Shown here: positions 51,217 to 58,781 of the stretch, one piece after another | How the letters are laid out: every line of letters begins with the position of its first letter | Position numbering within the stretch: the first letter of the stretch is position 1 | Assembly (NCBI RefSeq): GCF_000711885.1 | Contig: NZ_JONK01000006.1 | Span: forward strand, 186,001-250,000 | Reading direction: 5' to 3' | Source: Chromobacterium haemolyticum DSM 19808 | GTDB lineage: Bacteria > Pseudomonadota > Gammaproteobacteria > Burkholderiales > Chromobacteriaceae | DNA length: 64,000 bases | Position numbers and translations under genes: made by a program | Notes under the pieces: model-generated | What the model was told of the DNA's origin: nothing | What the model saw: only the letters and a program-made list of their open reading frames with translations | The model's database searches: none

Positions 51217-54200
51217 ATGCAATTCGTCACAAATGGTCCTGACATCCCCGACACACTCTTGCAGGCACACGAGGAAGGCCACGTAGTGTTTTTTTGTGGG
51301 GCGGGTATTTCCTACCCTGCCGGTTTGCCGGACTTCAAAGGACTAGTAAATGAAATCTACCGATTAAACGGAACAGTACTTTCTGATTCGGAGATTGAGC
51401 AAGAGGCCTTCAAGCGTGGGCAATACGATGCCACACTCGACCTGCTGGAGAGGCGCCTACCAGGGCAGCGACTAGCAGTTCGTCGCGCACTTGCACAGAC
51501 CCTGGAGCCTAAACTCCGACGCAAAGGTGCTACTGACACTCAGGTGGCGCTGTTGCGTCTAGCGCGCAGCCGCGAGGGCTCTCTACGGTTGGTTACTACA
51601 AACTTCGACCGCATCTTTCACGCAGCGGCCAAACGCACGGGCCAAACGTTCCAGGCTTACGCAGCCCCAATGCTACCGATTCCGAAGAACAGCCGCTGGA
51701 ATGGGCTGGTCTACCTACACGGCTTGTTACCCGAAAAGCTGGACGACACAGCCCTAAACCGTCTGGTGGTCACTAGCGGTGATTTCGGTTTGGCGTATCT
51801 AACCGAACGCTGGGCAGCTCGCTTTGTAAGCGAGCTGTTCCGCAATTATGTGGTCTGCTTTGTCGGCTACAGCATCAACGACCCTGTGCTGCGCTACATG
51901 ATGGATGCGCTGGCGGCTGATCGGATGCTGGGTGAAGTCACACCTCAAGCCTGGGCACTGGGCGATTGCGAACCGGGGCAAGAGCACCGGAAGACCATTG
52001 AATGGGAAGCCAAGGGCGTCACTCCAATCCTTTACACTGTCCCGGCTGGCAGCTACGACCATTCAGCGCTGCACGAGACTCTGTATGCTTGGGCAGACAC
52101 CTACCGCGATGGCGTGCAGGGAAAAGAGGCCATCGTCGTTAAACACGCCCTGACGCGCCCTCAGGAGAGTACACAGCAGGATGATTTTGTCGGGCGGATG
52201 CTTTGGGCCTTATCGGACAAATCGGGTTTGCCGACAAAACGCTTTGCCGACTTCAATCCCGCCCCTTCACTGGACTGGCTACTGGAGCCTTTCGCGCACG
52301 AGCGCTTCGAGCACAGCGATCTGACTCGCTTTGGCGTGCAACCCAATCACGAAGTGAACACCAAGCTGCGCTTCAGCCTAATTCGGCGGCCTGCGCCCTA
52401 TGACCATGCATGGCCGATGCTGCTTGCCTCCGGTGGCATCACGGGCACCCAGTGGGATGAAGTGATGTTTCATTTGGCTCGATGGCTGGTGCGCCACCTG
52501 GATGACCCCCGATTGGTCATCTGGATTGCGGAACGGGGCGGACAGATACACGACCGTTGGCTTTGGCTGATCGAACACGAGCTGGATCGATTTGCTCTAC
52601 TAGAGCGTGATGGCAAAACCTCCGAGCTCAATGAAATTCGTTTGCACGCACCCAATGCCATTCCCGGTCCTTTGATGCGCACGTTATGGCGCCTTCTGCT
52701 TAGTGGCCGGGTCAAGTCGCCGTGGCACAATCACGATTTGTTTAGGTGGAAAGAACGTCTTAAGCGAGAAGAACTGACCACCACATTGCGTCTGGAATTG
52801 CGAGAGTTGCTTGCACCCAAAATTGTTCTGGAGAAGCCATTTCGTTGGGGCGACGACGACTCAAGCAGCACTAATGAACCCACGCGAATCAAGCAACTGG
52901 TGAACTGGGAACTCGCGCTGGCCGCTGATCACGTGTATTCCTCTCTGCACGATTTGACTGACGAGCATTGGACTTCTGCCCTACCGCTTCTGCTGGATGA
53001 TTTTCAACTGTTATTGCGTGATGCACTGGACCTGCTGGGTGAGTTGGGCGAGGCCGACGACCGTAACGATCAATCGCATTGGGATCTGCCCTCCATCACG
53101 CCTCACTGGCAGAACAGGGGGCTCCGGGACTGGGTGAGCCTGATCGAATTACTGCGGGAATCGTGGATGGCAGTTCGCGCCAACGACAGGTCACGCGCGA
53201 CACGAATCGCACAGAGCTGGGTTGAACTGCCATACCCAACCTTTAAGCGCCTTGCTTTGTTTGCTGCCAGTCTAGATGGTTGCATCCCTCCCGAGCAGTG
53301 GGTGAATTGGCTGTTGGCCGATGACGAGTGGTGGTTGTGGTCCGCAGAGATGGGGCGGGAGGTGTTCAGACTGTTCGTCCTGCAGGGGAGGCATTTGGCA
53401 GGAGCCGCACAGGAACGCCTAGAGGCTGCCATTTTGAGAGGGCCTCCGCGCAATATGTACGTGGATGACCTGGAGGAAGATCGATGGCAATATATAGTGG
53501 CACGCTCGGTCTGGCTGCATCTGGCCAAACTGAACATATCGGGCCTCACACTGGGAACGACTGCAGCGGCACGCTTGGTGGAAATCTCCAGCGCCCATCC
53601 TCAATGGCAGTTGGCGACCAACGAGCGTGACGAGTTCTCACACTGGATGAGTGGTACTGGCGATCCGGATTACGAGGACAGCCGGGATGTCGACCTTGCT
53701 CCCCGAAAGCGGCAGGAGCTGGTTCAATGGCTCATCAAGCCTACGCCTGAACGGCGTCCTTTCTACGAAGATACGTGGCGTGAGGTTTGCCGCACGCGCT
53801 TCTTTCACAGTTTGTCCGCGCTGTGCGATCTGGCAAAGGATGATGTGTGGCCCACCGGCCGGTGGCGCGAGGCTCTGCAGGCTTGGTCTGAAGAAGGCAT
53901 GGTGTTACGCTCCTGGGGATACGCCGCACCGCTGGTACAGACTATGCCCGATGCCGTACTTCAGGAGATTGCCCACGCTGTCACCTGGTGGCTCCAGTCT
54001 GCATCCAAATCGATAAACCGCCATGCGGACATTCTGCTGGGCCTATGCAGCCGTGTACTGGCTCTGCCGCTAGAAGTAGGCTCAGGTTCTCGCATCATAC
54101 GAAATGGCGTCGAAACTTACGACCCCGTTGGCTCAGCCATTAATCACCCCATTGGGCATATCACGCAAGCCCTGATCAATCTTTGGTTTAAACAGAACCC

Positions 54201-55056
54201 GAACGACAACGATCTGATCCCAGCTGACCTGAAGCCTATCTTCACCACACTGTGTGACGTGCAAGTTGAGCGATTCCGCCACGGTCGGGTGCTGCTAGGT
54301 TCGCGGCTGATCGCTTTTTTCCGTGTGGACCGCCTATGGACCGAACAGCACCTGCTGCCGCTGTTCAACTGGAGAAATCCCGTCGAAGCCAAGGCTGTGT
54401 GGGAAGGCTTCCTTTGGTCGCCTCGCTTGTACCAGCCGTTGTTGATAGCCTTCAAGTCGCAGTTTCTGGATAGCGCCAACCACTATGCCGATCTTGGCAC
54501 GCACCGCCAGCAATTCGCGACATTCCTAACCTATGCAGCATTAGGCCCGACTGAGGGATACACCGTGGAGGAGTTCCGATCTGCGATTGGTTCACTTCCA
54601 CAAGAAGGTCTGGAGGAGTCGGCGCAGGCTCTCTCCCAAGCGCTTGAAGGTGCGGCGAATCAGCGTGAGGACTATTGGAAAAATCGTGCCCTGCCATTTT
54701 GGCAACAGATCTGGCCAAAGTCTCGCAATTTGGCCACCCCGCGCATTGCAGACTCTTTGAGTCATTTGGTGATCGCGGCCCGAGGAGAATTCAAGTCAGC
54801 CTTGATTGCGGTACAAGACTGGCTAAAACCGATCGAACACCCGGACTATGTCGTACACCTGTTACACGAATCCGGTTTGTGCAGACAGTTCCCTGCCGAG
54901 GCATTACAACTGCTAAATTCAGTGATTGCTAACCAGCAGTGGGCACCCCGAGAGTTGGGACAATGCTTGGACGAAATCTTGCACGCTGCGCCAAACTTTG
55001 CACAAGATGCCAGCTACCAACGCCTAAAAGAATATTTCCAAAGGCGTCAGAGCTAA
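51217..55056 (+). CDS. Large SIR2-domain protein, defence-associated sirtuin (DSR1-like) candidate
   Basis: A 1279-residue cytosolic protein. The N-terminal SIR2 fold (about residues 1-290) keeps the NAD pocket: CGAGISYPAGLPDF (G28-A29-G30), TTNFDRIF (N129, D131), the catalytic His in YLHG (H168) and VGYSINDPVLRYMM. N129/H168 spacing matches the NADase pair of DSR2 (N133/H171, from memory). The remaining roughly 990 residues are helical-looking, with many W and R residues, and match no domain I can name with certainty; a DUF4020-type region is possible. Such proteins protect cells by degrading NAD when a phage is sensed. Sampled rows have about 53-55% G+C against 65-85% in neighbouring operons, which suggests transfer. 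Confidence 0.8.
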   Translation: MQFVTNGPDIPDTLLQAHEEGHVVFFCGAGISYPAGLPDFKGLVNEIYRLNGTVLSDSEIEQEAFKRGQYDATLDLLERRLPGQRLAVRRALAQTLEPKLRRKGATDTQVALLRLARSREGSLRLVTTNFDRIFHAAAKRTGQTFQAYAAPMLPIPKNSRWNGLVYLHGLLPEKLDDTALNRLVVTSGDFGLAYLTERWAARFVSELFRNYVVCFVGYSINDPVLRYMMDALAADRMLGEVTPQAWALGDCEPGQEHRKTIEWEAKGVTPILYTVPAGSYDHSALHETLYAWADTYRDGVQGKEAIVVKHALTRPQESTQQDDFVGRMLWALSDKSGLPTKRFADFNPAPSLDWLLEPFAHERFEHSDLTRFGVQPNHEVNTKLRFSLIRRPAPYDHAWPMLLASGGITGTQWDEVMFHLARWLVRHLDDPRLVIWIAERGGQIHDRWLWLIEHELDRFALLERDGKTSELNEIRLHAPNAIPGPLMRTLWRLLLSGRVKSPWHNHDLFRWKERLKREELTTTLRLELRELLAPKIVLEKPFRWGDDDSSSTNEPTRIKQLVNWELALAADHVYSSLHDLTDEHWTSALPLLLDDFQLLLRDALDLLGELGEADDRNDQSHWDLPSITPHWQNRGLRDWVSLIELLRESWMAVRANDRSRATRIAQSWVELPYPTFKRLALFAASLDGCIPPEQWVNWLLADDEWWLWSAEMGREVFRLFVLQGRHLAGAAQERLEAAILRGPPRNMYVDDLEEDRWQYIVARSVWLHLAKLNISGLTLGTTAAARLVEISSAHPQWQLATNERDEFSHWMSGTGDPDYEDSRDVDLAPRKRQELVQWLIKPTPERRPFYEDTWREVCRTRFFHSLSALCDLAKDDVWPTGRWREALQAWSEEGMVLRSWGYAAPLVQTMPDAVLQEIAHAVTWWLQSASKSINRHADILLGLCSRVLALPLEVGSGSRIIRNGVETYDPVGSAINHPIGHITQALINLWFKQNPNDNDLIPADLKPIFTTLCDVQVERFRHGRVLLGSRLIAFFRVDRLWTEQHLLPLFNWRNPVEAKAVWEGFLWSPRLYQPLLIAFKSQFLDSANHYADLGTHRQQFATFLTYAALGPTEGYTVEEFRSAIGSLPQEGLEESAQALSQALEGAANQREDYWKNRALPFWQQIWPKSRNLATPRIADSLSHLVIAARGEFKSALIAVQDWLKPIEHPDYVVHLLHESGLCRQFPAEALQLLNSVIANQQWAPRELGQCLDEILHAAPNFAQDASYQRLKEYFQRRQS

Positions 55057-55241
55057 ATGACTTTTCTGAGGGTAAAAGCCGTCGTTCAAAATCGGGCTGC
55101 TTGCTGTCTGCTTTGGCCGAGTTATAGACGCTCAACAAATTTGCCACTACCCACTACTTTTGACGACTAGCAGCCCCTGCTCTATTCATCTCCTCCTCAT
55201 ATCAGCAGCCAATCCCCCTAACCACCAAGCCCCAGACAAAA

Positions 55242-55268
55242 AAAGCCCTCCCAATTTGGGAGGGCTTT
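55242..55268 (-). terminator. Bidirectional terminator between the SIR2 gene and slyD
   Basis: An 11-bp perfect stem AAAGCCCTCCC (55242-55252) / GGGAGGGCTTT (55258-55268) with a 5-base loop. T-runs are better on the minus strand, towards which slyD is read. Confidence 0.85.
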
Positions 55269-55289
55269 GTTTATATGAGGCAGGAGCTA

Positions 55290-55766
55290 TCAGTGCTGAT
55301 GCCCATGCTCGCCATGCACATGCTGGTGAGCAATTTCCTCAGCCGTTGCCGCGCGCACGTCCACCACTTTGACGGCAAAGCGCAGGGTTTTACCGCACAG
55401 CGGGTGGTTGCCGTCCAACAATACCGTGGGGCCTTTGATCTTGGTAACGAAGTAGTAACGCGGCTCGCCATCCGGGCCGATACGCTGGATTTGGCCGCCT
55501 ACCTTCACGCCGGGCGGGAAGTCCGCCTTGGGCATGGTGGTGACCAGGGCTTCGTCGCGCGCGCCGAAGGTGTCTTCGGTAGCCAGTTCCAGCGTGGTTT
55601 GAAAACCCGATTCCTGACCTTCAAGCGCGGCTTCCAGCTTGGCGAACAGGTTGTCGTAATCGCCGTGCAGGTAGGAGACGGGCTTTTTGCCATCGTCGTA
55701 AACCAGGCCCTGGCTATCGGTAACTTTCATGCGCAGGGTAACGGCGGTGTTGGCGGTGATTTTCAT
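55290..55766 (-). CDS. slyD: SlyD-type FKBP peptidyl-prolyl isomerase and metallochaperone
   Basis: A 158-residue cytosolic protein with an FKBP domain split by the insert-in-flap chaperone domain. Motifs are VTLRMKVTDSQG, PVSYLHGDYDNLFAKLE, GFQTTLELATEDTFGARDEALV (insert) and LLDGNHPLCGKTLRFAVKVVDVR. The short His-rich tail (HQHVHGEHGHQH) binds Ni/Zn in this family but lacks the long Cys/His tail of E. coli SlyD. The start MKITANTAV at 55766 is preferred over an upstream in-frame start. Confidence 0.93.
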   Translation of the reverse strand: MKITANTAVTLRMKVTDSQGLVYDDGKKPVSYLHGDYDNLFAKLEAALEGQESGFQTTLELATEDTFGARDEALVTTMPKADFPPGVKVGGQIQRIGPDGEPRYYFVTKIKGPTVLLDGNHPLCGKTLRFAVKVVDVRAATAEEIAHQHVHGEHGHQH

Positions 55767-55932
55767 GGCGAGCAATAACAAAAAAATGGAAGCGGGAAGG
55801 GTCTCAGTTCAGCGAGGGAGTGTCAACCGAAACGCCCCTGCTTTGCTGGATACGAATGTGGCTGTTTTCCGGGGTAACTATCCCCTTCCCAACAGCCAGC
55901 CCCAATGGGGCCGGCTGTCCCTTCCCGGCTTA

Positions 55933-56072
55933 GAACCTATTTACGATCTGCTACGCGTCGGCGATACGGCGTTGAAAGCAAGCTCAAAATGCTCATGTAC
56001 TACTTGACCATTCCGCTTTTTCGCTCGTTTTCGCCTTGTCTCGCCCTAGCTCGCAAGATCGTAAACAGGTTC
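55933..56072 (-). repeat. Family A element, copy 9 (inverted), complete, TTA duplication
   Basis: 140 bp with ends GAACCTATTTACGATCTGCT and GCAAGATCGTAAACAGGTTC. TTA at 55930-55932 and 56073-56075; the second is the stop codon (TAA on the minus strand) of the next gene. Confidence 0.85.
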
Positions 56073-56597
56073 TTAGCTCCTCTTCTTCTGCCTCGGCTTC
56101 CGCTGCAAGGTTTCCAACTCGTCCAGGCTGAGATGGAAGCGTTGCATCGCCTCCACGTGCTGCGCCAGGTCCACCTGTTGCGCCCCCAAGTTCAGCAGTA
56201 TCTCCAGATAGTTGAAGAAGCTTTTGCACATGCTGCGGCGGTGGCTGCGGTCGCTGAAATCCATATCGCTGGCGATGCGGAACAGCAGCCCGCGTGCCGA
56301 GTGCTGGCGGTTGAGCTTCAGCATCTGCGCCAAGTGGGCGGCGTACTGGCGGCCCAAGGCGCAGGCTTCAAACTCATCCTTAGGCTCGGCCGGCTGCCAG
56401 TAATGTGGATAGGTACGGCCTGCGATACGGCGGATGAAGGGCAGGCTGAGGTCTTTGGCGTGGGGGCCGGCAAACCGGTAACGGGAGCGCGGCCCTAGCG
56501 GCGGGAGTTGGGATACGGAATCCAGGCGGGTATCTTGGGTTTCAGTAGCGGACGAAGTGAGTTCGATGCCTAGCACCGGACGGACTAGCTTTACCAT
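56073..56597 (-). CDS. Unknown protein behind a structured RNA leader, 174 aa
   Basis: A hydrophilic, basic 174-residue protein (starts MVKLVRPVLGIELTSS, ends RKPRQKKRS). I do not recognise its family. Visible features are an aromatic patch RTYPHYWQP, a middle helix-rich part (about residues 90-125) and a basic tail. AGGAGG lies 7 bases before ATG 56597, so it is very likely translated. Upstream is a compact structured region (56639-56810) with C4-antisense-like features, which in phages and prophage-derived loci controls the gene behind it. The stop codon overlaps the target duplication of a family A element, so the original 3' context may be altered. Confidence 0.6.
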   Translation of the reverse strand: MVKLVRPVLGIELTSSATETQDTRLDSVSQLPPLGPRSRYRFAGPHAKDLSLPFIRRIAGRTYPHYWQPAEPKDEFEACALGRQYAAHLAQMLKLNRQHSARGLLFRIASDMDFSDRSHRRSMCKSFFNYLEILLNLGAQQVDLAQHVEAMQRFHLSLDELETLQRKPRQKKRS

Positions 56598-56638
56598 TTG
56601 CAACCTCCTGAGCAGAAGGGCCCGGCCGCAAGGCGGCA

Positions 56639-56810
56639 GGGCGGGCACATGACAAGAGTTGGTCTACCGGTGAGCTCTTACGAAAGCCGGCGCGCCCATC
56701 AGGGCGCCACTTGCCACGGCCCGCCCGAATAGGCAAAGCAATGGCAACGGATACGCTGTAGAAACAGCGCATCCGCAGTAAGAACTCATAATCGGGAGAC
56801 CAATCCCGAG
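56639..56810 (-). ncRNA. Structured RNA candidate, C4-antisense-like
   Basis: A long-range stem pairs 56639-56646 with 56719-56726 (8 of 8) and 56649-56656 with 56710-56717 (with G-U pairs on the minus-strand RNA). It encloses a GGCGC/GCGCC-type hairpin (56689-56708) and a CCGG...CCGG hairpin (about 56668-56690). Two loop segments are complementary to an unpaired-looking stretch nearby: 56672-56681 with 56778-56787 (9 of 10) and 56659-56665 with 56797-56803 (7 of 7). Another stem is 56748-56759/56764-56775. Paired body plus two short antisense segments is the C4 RNA plan of P1/P7 phages. The strand is inferred from the downstream gene; family identity is from memory. Confidence 0.45.
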
Positions 56811-56952
56811 CACCGCGATTGCTGCGGCGCGGGGGCTATTGTTGGGGAGGAGCGGGAGGGCGTCAAGCCGGCGGGGTCCGACAAGAGTAGCCGTGCACCG
56901 AGTGCCGTGCGTGGCAGGCCATGTACCCTAAACATCATCTGCGCAGCGGATT

Positions 56953-56971
56953 CAAGAGATCGAGAACAGGC
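56953..56971 (-). repeat. Solo family A terminus
   Basis: AGAGATCGAGAACAGGCTTAAG matches a family A right end only. The TTA after it (56972-56974) is the stop codon of the LysR gene. Confidence 0.5.
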
Positions 56972-57907
56972 TTAAGACAAAGGCACCGCGTCCGCCGCCG
57001 ACCCCGCCTGAGCATTAACCAGGGTAACAATGAAGTCCCGCATCCAGCGATGGCCGGGGTGCTGCTGGGTGCGGTCATGCCAGACCATGCCCACTTCAAA
57101 GCTTTCCGTGGGCAGCGGAAACTCCACTTGCTTCAGCGCGTCGCCGCGGTCTTGCACCAGGCGCTGCGGCACCAGCGCGACAAAGTCGGACTGCGCCACC
57201 ATTTCCGGCACAAACAGGAAGGACGCGGCGGACAAGACCACGTTGCGGCGCAGGCCCAGCGCCGCCAGCGTGCGGTCCACCGGGGTGAAGAAGCCGTTGC
57301 CGTCCAAGGACACGATGACGTGGTCCAGCGCCGCGTATTCTTCCACGCTCAGCCCTTCCTTCAGGGCGGGGTGGTCGCGGCGGCCAATCAGCACATAGTG
57401 TTCGTCAAACAGCCGGCAGCTGTTCAGTTTGGACGGGGCGGCCGGCGGGGTGAGCAGCGCCAGGTCCAGATCGCCCTGCTCCAGCTGCGCCTCTAGCCGG
57501 TGCGGGTCCAGCGTGCGCACCGCCACCCGCACGCCGGGCGCGCTTTTGTGCAGTTCCCGCGCCAGCGGGATCAGCAACGCGGCTTGCAGGTAATCGGTGC
57601 AGGCGATAGCCACGGTAAGGTCCGCGCTGGCCGGCTCGAAGTCCTGATGTCCGGCCACGGTGGCGCGCACTTCGTTCAGCGCCTTGCGCAAGGGCTCGAA
57701 CATTTCCAGCGCCTTGGCCGTGGGGTACATGCCGCGGTGGACGGTCACCAGCAGCGGATCGTCAAACAATTCGCGCAGGCGGTTCAATTGCGCGCTCACC
57801 GCCGGCTGGCTCAAGCTCAGCCGCGCGGCCGCGCGCGTCACGTTCTGTTCCACCAGCAAGGCTTCCAGCGTTACCAGCAGATTGAGGTCGAGTCGTTTGG
57901 TATCCAT
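56972..57907 (-). CDS. LysR-family transcriptional regulator
   Basis: A 311-residue regulator with an N-terminal winged HTH (LDLNLLVTLEALLVEQNVTRAAARLSLSQPAVSAQLNRLRELF, about residues 6-48; the segments are of the NodD/LinR-like group) and a C-terminal substrate-binding domain. It diverges from the NAD(P)H oxidoreductase gene across 94 bp and most likely controls it. ATG 57907 (MDTKRLDLNLL) is the usual start; an in-frame upstream start would add 12 unlikely residues. Confidence 0.9.
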   Translation of the reverse strand: MDTKRLDLNLLVTLEALLVEQNVTRAAARLSLSQPAVSAQLNRLRELFDDPLLVTVHRGMYPTAKALEMFEPLRKALNEVRATVAGHQDFEPASADLTVAIACTDYLQAALLIPLARELHKSAPGVRVAVRTLDPHRLEAQLEQGDLDLALLTPPAAPSKLNSCRLFDEHYVLIGRRDHPALKEGLSVEEYAALDHVIVSLDGNGFFTPVDRTLAALGLRRNVVLSAASFLFVPEMVAQSDFVALVPQRLVQDRGDALKQVEFPLPTESFEVGMVWHDRTQQHPGHRWMRDFIVTLVNAQAGSAADAVPLS

Positions 57908-58001
57908 CTGATGAATAGTAAGCAATAAAAACCGTGATTTCACGAATTGTTGACCACGCGTCAGACTGACGGCTTTCCACCTTTAAACGCTTGGAGGCCG
58001 C

Positions 58002-58775
58002 ATGAACCGACACGCCCTGATCATCCACGCCCACCCGGACCCGGCGTCGCTAACCGCCCAATTCGCCGCGCTGGCGCGGCAGACCTTGCAACAGCAGGGC
58101 TGCGAGGTCATGGAGTCCGATCTCTACGCAATGAGCTGGAAAGCCGGCGCCGACGCGCAGGATTTCCCGGACCGGATCAATCCACAGCGCTTATTCCTGA
58201 TCTCCGAATCCCAGCACGCTTACGCCAATGGCCGGCAGAGCGCCGATGTGGCGGCCGAACAGCAAAAACTGCTGGCGGCGGACTTGGTGATCATGCTGTT
58301 TCCGCTGTGGTGGTACGGCTTGCCCGCCTTGCTCAAGGGTTGGATTGACCGAGTCTACGCTTACGGCTTCGCCTATGGCTATCGCAACGAAGGCAACCGC
58401 TGGCGCTACGGCGACGGCGCGCTGAGCGGCAAACGCGCAATGCTGGCCGCGATGGTGGGCGGGCCGGAGCGGGACTACGGTCCGCGCGGCATCAACGGGC
58501 CGCTGGAGCAACTGTTGTTTCCCGTGACACATGGCTGCCTGTTCTACCCCGGCATGGAGGTGCTGCCCACCCATGCGGTGTACGACGCCAACCGCCTTGC
58601 CGGCGCGGAACTGGATGCGGCCAAGGACGCCTGGCGGCGGAGGCTGCTTGGGGTGTGGGATGAAGCGCCGATTCCCTTCCGCCGCCAGAACGGCGGCGAT
58701 TACCCGGACGGCCACACTTTGGGCGAGCAGGTCGCCGCCTGCGCCAGCGGCCTGACGGCGCATATCGCCGGCTGA
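58002..58775 (+). CDS. NAD(P)H:quinone oxidoreductase, flavodoxin-2 (NQO1/MdaB-like) family
   Basis: A 257-residue flavoprotein. The N-terminal flavin-phosphate loop is HALIIHAHPDPASLTAQFA, with LVIMLFPLWWYGLPALLKGWIDRVYAYGFAY (FMN/FAD ring contacts, about residues 93-123) and the GP-E-R-D-Y loop. Members reduce quinones or other electrophiles by two electrons with NAD(P)H. A divergent LysR gene lies upstream. The substrate is unknown. Confidence 0.88.
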   Translation: MNRHALIIHAHPDPASLTAQFAALARQTLQQQGCEVMESDLYAMSWKAGADAQDFPDRINPQRLFLISESQHAYANGRQSADVAAEQQKLLAADLVIMLFPLWWYGLPALLKGWIDRVYAYGFAYGYRNEGNRWRYGDGALSGKRAMLAAMVGGPERDYGPRGINGPLEQLLFPVTHGCLFYPGMEVLPTHAVYDANRLAGAELDAAKDAWRRRLLGVWDEAPIPFRRQNGGDYPDGHTLGEQVAACASGLTAHIAG

Positions 58776-58781
58776 CGGCAG

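Larger units (their letters stand above)
56598..56971. other. Control region between the unknown gene and lysR-type gene
   Basis: 374 bp containing the structured RNA candidate (56639-56810), a GC-rich stretch and, at the far end, a solo family A terminus (about 56953-56971). Confidence 0.6.
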
